A stretch of DNA of 64,000 bases from Talinum fruticosum (taxonomy: Eukaryota > Streptophyta > Magnoliopsida > Caryophyllales > Talinaceae): assembly GCA_021018815.1 (NCBI GenBank), contig JAITYX010000011.1, positions 3,424,501-3,488,500 on the forward strand, read 5' to 3'. Positions 46,145-57,918 of the stretch are shown here, in pieces. How positions within the stretch are numbered: the stretch's first letter is position 1; the number at the start of each line of letters is the position of its first letter. The notes below the pieces were generated by a model, which saw nothing but the letters and a program-made list of their open reading frames with translations, was not told the origin of the DNA and did not search any database. Both the position numbers and the translations under genes were made by a program.

Positions 46145-47480
46145 ATATATGAGGGAACCTAAGGGCTTTGTTATTCATGGGAAGGAAAGACATGTCTTTG
46201 ATCAACAAGTTAAAATCTTAACTTAGTATGGAGTTTGAGATTAAGGACCTTGGTGCAACTAAGAAGATAGTAGGGATGGAAATTTGTAGGGATCGAAAGG
46301 TCGAGTAAGCTCTATCTATCTCAAAAGAAATATCTTGAGAAAGTTCATGATGGAATCAATATGAGTGATTGTAAATCGGTTTCTACTCTTTTAGCCTATC
46401 ATTTTAAGTTTTCTTCGAGTGTTGTCTTCAAACCGAGTAGAAAATTGAGAAAATGTCTCACATACCCTATTCTAGTATTGTTGATAGTTTGATTATGCTA
46501 TGGTGTGCACTATGCCCGATATGTCATATGCGGTTAGAGTAGTGAGTCATTATATGCATAATCCTGGTAAGGATCATTAGGAAATTGTGAAATGTATCCT
46601 TAAGTATGTCAAAGGCACTATTGATAGAGGGTTGGTTTTTAATAGAAGTCAAGCTACTATATTCGATGTTGCGGGTTTTGTTTATTCCGATTACGGTAGA
46701 GACCTCGATAGGAAGACGTCAATTTCTGGTTATATCTTCATGTTGTGCGTCGGTGCTATCTCTCGAGAAAGCATCACTACAGGCTATTGTAGCTCTTTGT
46801 ACTAGAAGCATCACATACAAGAATGATGTCTATAACTCCAAGACCAAATATATTAGTGTCAAAGGCACTATTGATATAGGGTTGGTTTTTTTTTATAGGA
46901 GTAAGGCAGCTACATTCAATGTTGCAAGTTTTTTTAATTCCGATCATAGTGGAGACCTCGACATGAGGAGGTCAATTCTGGTTATATCTTCATGTTGTGC
47001 CCCGGTGCTATCTCTTGGAAAGCATCACTACGAGGCTATTACAACTCTTTTTAATATAGAAGCTAAGTATGTTGCTCGCAACCGAAGGGGTGAAGGAAGC
47101 TATTTGGTTGAGGGGTCTTATCATAGAGCTTGGTGTTCAACAAGGTGTTATTGTTGTGTTTTCGGACGATCGAGTGATACTCATCTTACCAAGAATGATG
47201 CCTATCACTCCAAGACCAAATATATTAGTGTCAAATTCCACTATATTAGAGATACGATTGCTTGAAGGGAAGATTATAATGAAGAAAATTCATACTCTGG
47301 AGAATCTCGCATATATGCTTACAAAGCCTCTTTCTACTGCTAAGTTCGAGTATTGCTTAAACTTAGTTAGTGTTCACAATGTTGATAGCCCTTCGGGGCT
47401 TTGCCCTTTAGGGCTTTACCCTTCGAAGTATTTTAGCGGAGTAGTTATGTTTGTTGGGGATTTGGGTCCAAGGTAGAGAT
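46145..47480 (+). pseudogene. Copia unit 1: RT end and RNase H, 5' truncated
   Basis: Begins inside reverse transcriptase at a sequence matching 53798 onward. Contains the shared RT deletion (about 46191), then RNase H segments (KYVKGTIDRGLVF, then YSDYGRDLDRKTSISGY, 46587-46805) that are partly duplicated (46852-47058). It continues with the C-terminal ENLAYMLTKPL segment (about 47300-47330) and a polypurine tract (47466-47480), then joins the LTR at 47481. RNase H in copia elements degrades the RNA strand of the hybrid. Frameshifts throughout. Confidence 0.8.
46604..47235 (+). repeat. RNase H segment duplicated inside unit 1
   Basis: The stretch from GTCAAAGGCACTATTGATA to AAGACCAAATATATTAGT occurs twice (from about 46604 and about 46857), with the second copy diverged. 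The junction carries TGTCAAA at both sides. Unit 2 has a single copy. Confidence 0.75.
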
Positions 47481-48064
47481 TGTTGGGAGTGTCTCCAATA
47501 TCCTCATTATCGCTTGCTTCAAGTGGCACGCCCAAGCCGAAAATAGTCATGACCGTGATGCAAATCTCTTAGACGTGTTGCTGTTGGATAGAGGAGTGGC
47601 ACACTCTTAAGTGTGCCCCTTGGCATGAGAGTTCCATATGGCACGGGCATGCTAGAGCATGGCATGACCGTTCCTCGTTGTAGCATTAGTTATGACATTT
47701 GCTTCTTCAAGATTCCTATTCGGCAGCTTTTAAAAGGCTATTAGGCAATGGATTTTTCAAGTGAGTTTTGCGAGATAATATTGTGAAAGAAATTCCCTTC
47801 CATTGAAAGTGAGGTTGAGAGAGATTTGTAAAAGAATAAAAAATTATCATCATTGATACAATTGTTATTTGATTGTGATCATTTGTACTTTCTCAAATCA
47901 TAGTGAATTGTTTGTGCTCGCCACCTCCGTGGTTTTTCCCTGCATTGGGTTTCCACGTAAATTCATATGTCCATTGATTTATTGTTTTGTTTGATTTGCT
48001 ACACTTTTGATTATCTCAATTCATCCGAATTGCTTCCGCATTCAAGTCGCTCTAATCCCTAACA
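47481..48064 (+). repeat. Shared copia LTR between unit 1 and unit 2
   Basis: 584 bp, TGTTGGGAGTGTC...CCCTAACA. On its left is the polypurine tract of unit 1 and on its right the primer-binding site of unit 2 (AGTGGTATCGGAGCC, 48065-48079). It therefore serves as the 3' LTR of one unit and the 5' LTR of the next. Confidence 0.9.
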
Positions 48065-48090
48065 AGTGGTATCGGAGCCTACAGTTTAGG

Positions 48091-49344
48091 ATGTCTTCAA
48101 TTTTGAAGATTGATATTCAAAAGTTTGATGGAGAGATTAGTTTTCATCTTTGGAAGGTTCAAATGAAGGTTGTTTTCATTCAACACGGGTTATGGAATGT
48201 TCTCACATGTGTTAGAGCCAAACCCAATTTGATGACTGATGAACAATGGGTTGAATACAAAAGAAGAAGTAGGGGATGAACACTTATTACAAATGGGAGG
48301 AATTAGAAGAGAAGACACTTTTGGCTATCTAGTTGTGCTTAGCCCTCCATGTGCTACAAGAGGTGCTTGACAAAACAACTGTGGTGGAGCTTTGGCTTCA
48401 GTTGGAAGAACTTTACATGATGAAGAGTCTTGCCAACAAAATTATTTCGAAGGAACGTTTATATAAGTTGTCCATTATTGAAGGTACTCCTGTTCAAAAG
48501 CATTTAAATGATTTCAATTCAATTATTGCAGACTTGGAAAGTTTAGATGTGAAAATTGATGATGAGGATAAGGCAATTTTATTGATTGTGTTCTTTACCC
48601 CATTGTATAAGCACTTTAAGGAAATCTTACCATATAATAATTTTGATACTATATCGTTTGAGGATGTTAAGGCAAATCTGTTGTCTAAAGAAAAGTTTGA
48701 CCTTAATGTGCATGGTGAAAAGGTTGAGGGCTTGGTTATTTAGGGTAGACCTATTAAAAAGGGGAATGGTAGTAAGAAAAATTACCATTCAAAGTCGAGG
48801 GTCGCCATGCCAACAAAATTTGCAATTTCTACAAGGGTCATATCGCAGCTGATTGTTTTCAATTGAAACATAACAAAGAAAGAGAAGGAAAGGAGAAATC
48901 GAAACCTGTTGTTGCTAATTATGTGATTGAGTTAGAGTTTGATGGTGATGTTTTGGTTGCTACTGCCTCTGGAAAAGAGGATTATGATGAATTGGTTTTG
49001 GATTCTGGTTGTACCTACCATATGTGTCCTCATAGGGATTGGTTTACTATTTATGAACTTGTTGATTCTAGTATTGTTCTTATGGTAAATGATATTGACT
49101 GCAAGGTTGTTGGAATTGGTACTGCTCGGATTAAAACGCATAATGGTGTAGTTAGAGCCTTATCAAAGGTTAAACATATTCCTAATATGACTTGTAACCT
49201 TATATCTTTGGGTAATCTTAAGGCAAATGTATGCATGTACTCGAGTGAGAATGGTGTTCTCAATGTAACGAAGGGTGCATTGGTTCCGATGAAACGTGTG
49301 AGACATGAAAGTCTCTATATTCTTCAAGGCACTATAGTTACAGG
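48091..49344 (+). pseudogene. Copia gag and protease (unit 2)
   Basis: Starts at the ATG at 48091 (MSSILKIDIQKFDG), the usual copia Gag start for the TNT1-94 type. Pieces open at 48007-48279, 48333-48743 and 48863-49357. The zinc knuckle near 48820-48860 has lost its second cysteine (Cys to Tyr), so the usual CX2C pair is broken. The protease active-site region is intact in wording (LDSGCTYHMCPHRDWF, about 48999-49046). Frameshifts at about 48275 and 48740. Ends at the insertion point 49344. Confidence 0.85.
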
Positions 49345-50038
49345 TGTAGACACCTAAAAGTGTCTCCCTTTTCTCTACTTTTCATTTGTTAGCCCGATGA
49401 TGATAATCTCGAGTCCTGTTTGTGGATTTGGATCTCGGACTATGATCGATTGGTGCAATATAAGCCAGTAAACCACAAAGAACCCCCAACACCAAACAAA
49501 TAGCCTTTTTTCCTTGGGTCGGTCCACAAATCTTCTTTTCTTTCGAACGATCCAAGAGTTGGGCCAAGCCTTTAGAGATTGTGGAGTCCGATGTTGTGTA
49601 CCAGGAAATTCCGAGTCCGAGTGCTGCATTCTACTTTCATCCAGAGTACAAAGAGCTGAAGACCTGAAGACGACGTTAAAGCGTTGCATTTCATGATCGG
49701 GAACATCTAAGTGTCTGCGTTTAAGTTTCACAAGACAGTCCACACGAGACTAGAAGTTTCCCCTCTCGGAACGACGTCATGGCCGGCGCCTACCTTTTAG
49801 AAGCATCAAGTGGAATGCTATGTTTTGACTTGGAGAGTCCTTAGAGGCACAACCAAGGCACGAGACCCTAGGACATTCGGTTGGTCAACGCCCGCCTCCC
49901 CCATTTCTCCGGTTCTATCCGGTTTTATCACTTTCTAATCCGGTTCTATCTCTTAGGATTTGGCCCCGTTTTATTTCAACTATTTGGACAGCTTGGATAG
50001 AGGCAAACCCTAGGTCATTTGTGACCTAGGTCCTCTCC

Positions 50039-50048
50039 TATAAATAGA
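50039..50048 (+). promoter_or_regulatory. TATA box, repeat copy 1
   Basis: TATAAATAGA, preceded by GACCTAGGTCCTCTCC. A second near-identical site lies in repeat copy 2. Confidence 0.6.
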
Positions 50049-51005
50049 GACGTATGGCTCTCATTCCCACATGGCTTCCTACCTTAGTACTATGCTACCG
50101 AAATTTGCCTAAGAGCTACTTAATACTCTCTTTGGAATTTTGATCTCTTGTTCTCTTTTCGGCCTACTTCCATCATACTCCCTACATTTGATCCCTAAAA
50201 TCCATCAGTCATACATTTGCCTACCTATCTCCACAAAAACTCACAAAAAGCCTTGCTTGATTCACCACCGTCGCATCAAGAGATCCAAATCCGAGATCGA
50301 AATCAGCGGGTGGGATAACCCGAGGGCATAGATCCAATTTTCACAATGGTTTATTTTATTTTATGCTTTCTTTATTTCTTTCTGTATTGTGAATTTGAGA
50401 TGTATCGCTTTTAATTCCTCCCCAACCGATGTAATCTTTTTAATTTCTCGCTTTTCTTTTCTTTTCGCTTTTGCTTTCTTTACCGTTTTCGCTTTTATCA
50501 CTTTCCTTAATTATGTTTTGGTTGTTTTAATTCGATGTTGGGCCGAGCCTTTAGAGATTGTAGAGTCTCGATGTTGTGTACCGGAAAATTCTAAGTCCAT
50601 AATACTCGCATTCTACTTTCCTCCGAGTACAAGGAGCTAAAGACCCGAAGACGGCGTTAAAACATTGCATTTCATGATCAAGAGTATCAAAGTGCTGCAT
50701 TTAAGCTTCACAAGATAGTCCACACGAGATTAGAAGCTTCCCCCATCGAACGACATTGTGGTCTCGTGCTCGCCTTCTAGAAGCATCAAGTGGAACACTA
50801 CGTTTTGTCTTCGAGACACAACTAGGGCATGAAACCCTACGGTGTTCGGTTGGCCGGCGTCCGCCTCCCCCATTTATCCAGTTCCATCCGGTTTTATCTC
50901 TTTCTAATCCGTTCTATCTCTTAGGATTTGGCCCGATTTTATTTCAACTATTTGGACGGCTGGATAGAGGCAAACCCTAGGTCATTTGTAACCTAGGTCC
51001 TCTCC

Positions 51006-51015
51006 TATAAATAAA
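51006..51015 (+). promoter_or_regulatory. TATA box, repeat copy 2
   Basis: TATAAATAAA in the same context as the first copy, 967 bp downstream. Confidence 0.6.
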
Positions 51016-51930
51016 GACGTATGGCTCTCATTCCCACACGGCTTCTTGCCTTAATACCATGCTCGCTAAAATTTTCCTAAGAGCTACTAAATACTCTCTT
51101 TAGTATTCCGATCTCTTGGTCTCTTTTCAGCCTACTTCCATCATACTCCCTACATCCGATCCCTAAAATCCATAAGTCACACATCTCGCCTACCTATCTC
51201 CATAATAACTCACAAAAGCCTTACTTGATTCACCACCGTTGCATTAAGAGATCCAGGTTAGCAGGCGGGATAACCCGAGGGCACAGATCCAGTTTTCAAA
51301 ACAGTTTATTATATTTTATGCTTTCTTTATTGCTTTCCGTGTTGTGAATTTGAGATGTATCGCTTTTAATTCCTTACCGACCGATGTAATCTCTTTAATT
51401 TCTCACTTTTTTTCTTTCCGCTTTTGCTTTCTTTACCGCTTTCGCTTTTATTGCTTTCCTTAATTATGTTTTAGTTGTTTTAATTCTTTATCGCTTGTTG
51501 TTTCTTGCTTGCTTTTGTTACATTATTTTAATTCACTACTCGAACTAGTAATGGTCGTCTTCACACGTGCGAACGGAAGTGTTTATCCCTACGTTTCGTA
51601 CCCTCGCCTTCGAATCCGATTCTTGGTTCAAAGACCGATTGAGTCATTTCTAGCCTCTTCTTGTCTTAGTTTTCCCATACTAAGATTGGAAAAGCAAATT
51701 TTTACTTTTGTTTTTGTTAGCTTTTCTTTCCTAAAACCGATCGGCGACTCCTCTTTTGCTTTACTTACGTTGCATTGCATCTCGATTTTTCTCACGAGTA
51801 TTATAAAAGAAAGAAGGGATTCCGGATCGCCAGCCAGGCCGAAGCCGAGGCTGAATTACTTCAGCCATGGCTACTGGCCGATGCCGCTCACTATAAGGCG
51901 TTGGCTCGGCCGGCGCCGAACAGCCAGTGG

Positions 51931-51985
51931 GTGAGGCTTCGGTCTAGATTGGTGTTTTCACACCGATCTAGCCTTAAAGCCTCAC
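51931..51985. repeat. Hairpin in the solo LTR
   Basis: GTGAGGCTTCGGTCTAGATT (51931 onward) pairs with the sequence ending GCCTTAAAGCCTCAC (to 51985): a stem of about 24 bp with a few mismatches and a short loop (TTTTCA). Confidence 0.75.
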
Positions 51986-52257
51986 GGAATATTTGAAACA
52001 CTAATTTCTATATTTTGTTCGGTTAAGAAATAACATCCCGGGACTTTTGAAAATAATTATTAAAATAAAATGATTAATAAAATCGTCATTTAAACTTTAC
52101 CTAATCAGATTTAATAAAACTCGAAAATCTTAATAAGAGGTTTATCCCCACATTCCAAAATCAACTTTCTAAAATCATCTTCAAAATTAATCTTTAAAAA
52201 GAGACCCAACAAACAAGTCGAGAAGCTTGGCGGGCCCCGTCAGCCGTGGTTCCTACA

Positions 52258-53790
52258 ATAGGTACTCGTAGCAATTTATAAATTAGCATCGAGTACCGAT
52301 TTTAATCATTTATGGCATATGCGTATAGGGCATATGAGTGAGAAAGGGATGACAATTTTGAGTGAAAGAGGTCTTTTGGGTAGCAAAGGTACAGGGAAGC
52401 TTGATTTTTGTGACCATTGTGTCTTTGAGAAATAGAAGAAGGTGAGTCTATCAACCGCAAAGCACTCGTACATAGGGGATCCTAGATTACATTCGTTCCG
52501 ATTTTTTGATGATTTTTCTTGTAAAATGTGGGTTTATTTCTAGAGATAGATAAATGAGGCATTCCCTATGTTTAAGAAATTCAAACCCTAATTGAGAATC
52601 AAATTGGGAGAAAAATCAAGAAGGTTAGGACTAATAATGGTCTTGAGTTACGTGAGGAAGAGTTCAATGAGTTTTGTGCGGTTCAGGAGATTGCAAGACA
52701 CAAGACACTTGTTGGGAAGCCCCAACAAAATTACATTGTAGAACATATCAACCGGACTCTTTTGGAGAAAGCTTGTTATGCTTTCACATGTTGGACTTTG
52801 GGATAACAAGGCTTTTAGGGATGAAGTTATTTCAACGGCTCAATCTCTCATCAACCTATCTCCGTATTACTCCATTGATTTCAAGATTCTCGAAGAACCA
52901 TGGTCGAGTAACCCCGTTGACTATTTTATTCTTAAAAGTTTTGGGTGTCTTACATGTGTTCATGTGAACAATGGGAAGTTGGGCCCTAGCGTTGTAAAAT
53001 GCAAGTTTCTTGGTTATACATACGAGTTTAAGGGATACCAGTTGTGGTATCCTAAAACATACAAAATCATTCAAATAGGGATGTAATATTTAACGAAACT
53101 GTTATGTTATCTTTTGGGAAGACACTTAAATTTCTTCTATTGGTACAGGTTATCAGCAAGATACTAGTGAGAAGGTGGAGTTTGAGTTGTTGGTTATTGG
53201 TCAAGGTGGATCTGTTGATAATCCCGAGCATGGAGGTTCATGTTGTTGAACCTACTTTTGATGCCGATCTAATTCAGCCTCAACTATAGATTGATCGTTC
53301 CATAGCATGTGATAGACTAAGGAGGGTTATTAGAAGGCCAACTCGATTTACGGTTGATGAAGATGGTCTTGTTACCTATGCTCTTACACCGGCATGGGAG
53401 ACTCCCGAAGGTGTAGAACCTTCAACCTACTCTGAAGTTATCCTATCTAAGTTCACCTAATTGGGTCATAGCTATGTAAGAAAAAATGGAGAGTCTTCAC
53501 AAGAATGGGACCTAGGATCTTTGTGAACTACCTAAAGGTCGACGAGCCTTAAATGCCCAGTGGATCTACAAAAAAGGAAGGCATACCCGGGGTTGAAGCT
53601 GCAAGGTGGAAAGCACGCTCAATTGTTCGTGGATGCAACCAAAAGGAAGGTATTGACTTTAATTAAGTTTTTCCCTCCTTTGTTTGTCATACTTCCTTTA
53701 GAGTGCTTCTTACTTTTGTTGCTCTGTTTGATTTGGAGCTAGAGAAATTGGATATCAAAACCGCATTCCTTCGTGGAGAGTTGGATGAGG
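52258..53790 (+). pseudogene. Copia integrase and early RT (unit 2)
   Basis: After the insertion the copia reading resumes with the pre-integrase zinc-binding region (HMRIGHMSEKGM, about 52316-52350, then CDHC at about 52411) and the integrase core. The second catalytic aspartate has become asparagine (RTNNGLE, about 52637). GKPQQNYIVEHINRTLLEKA (about 52717-52776) marks the third catalytic region. Then the conserved SFGCLTCVHV block (open in 52778-53086). RT begins about 53300 (STYSEV) and goes to the deletion at about 53841. Multiple stops make it inactive. Confidence 0.8.
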
Positions 53791-54853
53791 AGATTTATAT
53801 GAGGGAACCTAAGGGCTTTGTTATTCATGGGAAGGAAAGACAAGTCTTTGATCAACAAGTTAAAATCTCAACTTAATATGGAGTTTGAGATTAAGGACCT
53901 TGGTGCAACTAAGAAGACAAGTAGGGATGGAAATTTATAGGGATCGAAAAGGTCGAGTAAGCTCTATCTATCTCAAAAGAAATATATTGAGAAAGTTCAT
54001 GATGGAATCAATATGAGTGATTGTAAATCGGTTTCTACTCTTTTAGTCTGCTCGTTTTAAGTTTTCTTCGAGTGTTGTCTTCAAACCGAGTAGGAAATTG
54101 AGAAAATGTCTCACATACCCTATTCTAGTACCGTTGGTAGTTTGATTTACACTAGGTCCGATATGTCATATGCGGTTAGTGTTGTGAGTTGTTATATGCA
54201 TAATCCCGGTAAGCTTCATTAGGAAGATGTGAAATGGATCCTTAGATATGTCAAAGGCACTATTGATAGAGGGTTGGTTTTTAATAGAAGTAAAGCTGCT
54301 ACATTCGATGTTGCGGGTTTTGTTTATTCCGATTATGGTAGAGACCTCGATAGGAAGAGGTCAATTTTTGGTTATATCTTCATATTGTGCGTCGGTGCTA
54401 TCTCTTAGAAAGCATCACTACAAGCTATTGTAGCTTTTTGTACTATAGAAATTGAGTATGTTGCTGCAACCGAAGGGGTGAAGGAAACTACTTGGTTGAA
54501 GGGTCTTATCATTGAGCTTGGCGTCTAATAAGGTGTTACTCGTTGTGTTTTCGGATAGTCGAGTGCTACTCATCTTGCCAAGAATGATGTCTATAACTCC
54601 AAGACTAAACATATCATTGTCAAGTTGGACCATATCAAAGATATAGTTTTTGAAGGAAAGATTATGATGAAGAAAGTTCATACTTTACGGAATCCCGCAT
54701 ATATGCTTACAAAGCCTCTTTCTACTTGTTAAGTTCTAGTATTGTTTGAACTTAGTTGATGTTCACGATTGTTGATAGCCCTGCGGGTCTTTGCCCTTTG
54801 GGGCTCTACCCTTCGGGTTATATTAGCGGAGTACTTATATTTGTTAGGGATTT
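53791..54853 (+). pseudogene. Copia RT (deleted) and RNase H (unit 2)
   Basis: The RT frame reads REPKGFVIHGKER and then jumps at about 53841 to INKLKSQLNMEFEIKDLG, skipping the part that should hold the polymerase YVDD motif. RNase H follows (54248-54433 and neighbouring frames), then the C-terminal LTKPL segment near 54720. Closely matches unit 1 (46145-47480), including the deletion, but without the RNase H duplication. Confidence 0.8.
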
Positions 54854-54869
54854 GATCCAAGATGGAGAT

Positions 54870-54996
54870 TGTTGGGAGTGTCTCAAATCTCCTCATTATC
54901 GCTTGCTTCAAGTGGCACGCTCAAGCAGAAATCGTCATGACAGCGCCACAAATCTTGTAGACGTGCTGATGCTGGACAGAGTAGTGGCATGCTCTT
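54870..54996 (+). repeat. Truncated 3' LTR of copia unit 2
   Basis: Matches the first ~127 bp of the LTR at 47481 (TGTTGGGAGTGTC...) and stops at about 54996, where a short direct repeat begins. Confidence 0.85.
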
Positions 54997-55071
54997 AGGT
55001 GAAGGCTCAAAGGTAGCCATTTAGAGATGAGATGGTCGCTAGGTGAAGGCTCAAAGGTAGCCATTTAGAGA
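54997..55071. repeat. 31-bp direct repeat at the LTR break
   Basis: The 31-bp sequence starting AGGTGAAGGCTCAAAGGTAG occurs at 54997-55027 and 55041-55071, separated by 13 bp. It lies exactly where the LTR is cut. Confidence 0.9.
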
Positions 55072-55755
55072 AAAACACCTCTATAATTATTTAGCCACCA
55101 AACTGGATATAACTAGTAGAAAGATTTGGTGAACTATCAATCAACTTTGATGGCGGAGCTCGTGAGGCTCTTTTTCCCTTAAGCTCTTCATGAAGTTCTC
55201 AGTAAGCTCATTTATAGTATCCAGGCACTAGATAACCATAGACGGGTTCAAGCATCAGCACCATTTCATTTAAGGGTGGGCATTGGGAAGGTATGGTTGG
55301 GAAATATCTATAACCACATTTTATCCGAAAAGAAGATTATCAAACCCAAACCCACCCACATTTCTTAATATCCATAGTGAGTTTTACCGATGTAGATATA
55401 ACCCACATGAATAATATCTATGGATATGCATAAGTATGTTTCTGAATCAATTGCTCCTCTAGATGGAACACCAAACCCATTAGTTTTAGCCATTTATTTT
55501 AATGTAAATTTGTACTATTGAGATGTGTATACTTTTATTTATATTTTTTGGAAGAATAATTTAACAAAGTATGCTCAACGATTAATATTGGTGAAAAATT
55601 AACTTAATGCTATAAATGATTTTTAATTAAGTCTTTGCATGAATGATTTTTTAAATATTATTATTAGCTGAAAAAATCATTGATATCATATGAATAATTT
55701 GAATTAATTAGACATATTGTTAACCTTTTAATCTCCATTAAACATAACAGTATAT
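55072..55755. other. AT-rich gap
   Basis: No gene. 55271-55440 (TAAGGGTGGGCATT... with ATCTATGGATATG) may be the left arm of a hAT-like element whose right arm is at about 56940-57107 (minus strand TAAGGATGGGAATT). No 8-bp duplication was found. Confidence 0.35.
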
Positions 55756-56091
55756 TTACATCAATTCCTTTTGGTCATTTCCCAAGGAATTTTTAGAGAC
55801 TCTTTGCACCCATGGTTTGAATGTATTCTTTCTGCTAATTAGAAGAATTTGTAACTCCCTTCTCATGGTATGTACAATCTGTTCAGTTATGTCCTTCTTT
55901 CCTTGAAAAATTCTTGCATTTCTTTCCTTCCATCTATTGTAAGTTACAGCAGATATCCTGGGGGCAAGAACAAGTTTCGATTGTGATAATCTCTTACCAG
56001 TGAGGTAATGATTCAGGTCAACTCTCCAGTCCCATATACAACTTGTCAATGTCAGCCCTTGCAGTAGTTGTTGTGCAAATGAATACTGCAA
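55756..56091 (-). pseudogene. LINE-derived zf-RVT fragment
   Basis: An open frame of 111 residues on the minus strand. It reads like the extreme C-terminus of plant L1-type ORF2: WDWRVDLNHYLTG, then YNRWKERNARIFQGK, a pattern of zf-RVT regions (xxWxERNxRIF). No reverse transcriptase core is found upstream (above 56091), so it is a fragment. It sits between the two possible arms of a hAT-like element. Confidence 0.6.
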
Positions 56092-57917
56092 AAATAAATA
56101 TTTTGTTAAGCTTATGGTAGTTGTACGTTAACTTTCTTTGAAATAATTTTTAATTTGATAATTAATTAATGAATAATCATTTGAACTTACCTTTACTTTA
56201 CCAAAGCAAATTATTTTTTAAAATAATTTATGTTAGGTATTATATTTATGAAATTAAAGGATGTAAACTTGGACTTACTATATGGGTTAATATTCTAAAA
56301 ATAGAAAATAAATATAGAATGCTAGTAAACAAAGTTTATGAAAAATAACTATGTATATTTTTTTGTTCAAATAAATTATGAAAGTAGTACAATATAATGT
56401 TGAACAGAAATTCAAAATTAAGACCTATTGTATTCGAGTATCTTAATCTTAATGATTGAAATAAAATAAAATTTCTTTGGTAAAAATAAAAATACAATAT
56501 AATGATATTTTAACGAAATGAGAAATAGACAAAGTGAAATCGGTAAAATTGAGAGATTAACAAATATAGTATAAACAAACTTCTTCGTCTTTTAATTCAT
56601 TATTTCATGAAAATCATGCAGTATAAAGAAAATTAATATTTGAATCCCCTATGTATGAAAAAAGATTAACCTAAAAAAATATATAATTATTATTACTTTT
56701 TCGATGAAGAATATAATCAGTAAGAAAATTTCTTTTTACTTCAATGCCTCTAAATTATTTCGTATATGGATGTGCTTTGGTTATATTAATCAGAAATTCA
56801 CGGTAACAGATTATGTTGAGGGAGGAGGGATAAAATATGAGAAAGAATGTCAATTACATCAAAATTGTTAGTGCATGAGTGCTTAATTCTAAGATTTTTT
56901 GTAAACGTATTTAGTTTGGAAGGATAGTGTTATATTTTTAAATATAATCCATGGATATGTGGATACCCATGTATCCATTGAATACTCACCATAAATATGG
57001 GTATCTACCCATTCTCCATCCATTACCCACTATTAGTGGTATTACTCCCCCAATTTGGGTAAATAAGGGGATTATCTATCTAATAGGTATTAATTCCCAT
57101 CCTTATCGAAAATGGCAAGTTTAAAATTTTTATTGGGAAGAAAGATTGGAACACATATCATTAGTTGTGAGTAAAGAAGCGCCAAATAATAGGCAAAGTA
57201 TACTTACGAGTAAGATGGCGAGTTACGCAGGTCAGGTTTTCATAAGGAGAAAGGTTCTTGTACTAATTAGGGGTTGGGTAGGGGAAAGTGAAAAAGAGTG
57301 ACATTTTTACAATTTTAATTTTTATGATAATGGGGTGAAAATGTCATGAGAGGTAAAAATAATTCAAAAGGTTTAGAGATAAAAAAACATTTGCCAAAAA
57401 CTCAAGGCTGGGTAAATAAAAATTTTTCTTTTTTTGAAATTTATTACACATGTTCGCTACGAGAAAATATAAAAGGAATTACACTATTGATTTCCAAAAT
57501 TTATATTTTTTGAATTTTTTGGTTAGAATTCATAGTAAAATTTGTGCTAATCAAGTGAAAAATATTTTAATTTAAATAAAAAATCAAAATATTTGCTATA
57601 ATTTCCTAAAATTCAAAAAATGGATTACTCAAATTTAACTTACAATACTCAAAATTTTTTTGATGACACTTACAAATTAGGTACGATGATGAATTTTCGT
57701 TTTGAATTTTAAATTTGAATAAAATATTTTTTTATTTTGTTATTCAAACTTTATTTTAACCTAAATTCATCTTCTTTCAATTAGTCCAACCTAAAAAAAA
57801 TAGATCCGGTCAACAATTTTTTAAAATTTAAAACATTGAGTGATCTAACCAATCCGAATTTTGTAAGCAAGCACTATTAAAATTTTGGATTAATAGGCAT
57901 TCGGCATCAAATGTATG
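56092..57917. other. AT-rich intergenic region upstream of the helicase
   Basis: No gene. It contains the possible right arm of the hAT-like element (56940-57107, with TATGGATGGAGAATGGG-type words on the minus strand). The rest is AT-rich and includes the upstream part of the helicase promoter. Confidence 0.45.
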
Positions 57918-57918
57918 C

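Larger units (their letters stand above)
49561..51487 (+). repeat. Two-copy direct repeat, period about 979 bp
   Basis: 49561-50533 and 50540-51487 align over nearly their whole length with small differences, both starting GGGCC(A/G)AGCCTTTAGAG and ending TTGTTTTAATTC. Each copy holds its own TATA box. Confidence 0.9.
49345..52257 (+). mobile_element. Solo LTR, 2.9 kb, with internal duplication, nested in copia unit 2
   Basis: Ends TGTAGACACC...GGTTCCTACA. The flanks ACAGG (49340-49344) and ATAGG (52258-52262) are a 5-bp duplication with one difference, and the copia reading resumes after it. Inside is a direct repeat (49561-50533 and 50540-51487) that doubles the promoter. CGGCGACTCC at about 51742-51751 resembles the primer-binding-site flank of Tat/Ogre-type gypsy elements, so some of the right side might be internal sequence rather than LTR; I cannot resolve that. 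Confidence 0.7.
48065..54869 (+). mobile_element. Copia unit 2, internal region
   Basis: Runs from the primer-binding site (48065-48079) to the polypurine tract (54854-54869), interrupted by a solo LTR at 49345-52257. Order: gag, protease, [insertion], integrase, RT with a deletion, RNase H. This is the full copia order. The 3' LTR that follows is truncated. Confidence 0.85.

Noticed and set aside
55271..57107. A single ~1.8 kb hAT-like element
   Set aside because: The two ends resemble each other inversely (TAAGGGTGGGCATT / TAAGGATGGGAATT), but no 8-bp duplication is found, and a LINE fragment lies between them. Kept only as a possibility in the gap entries.
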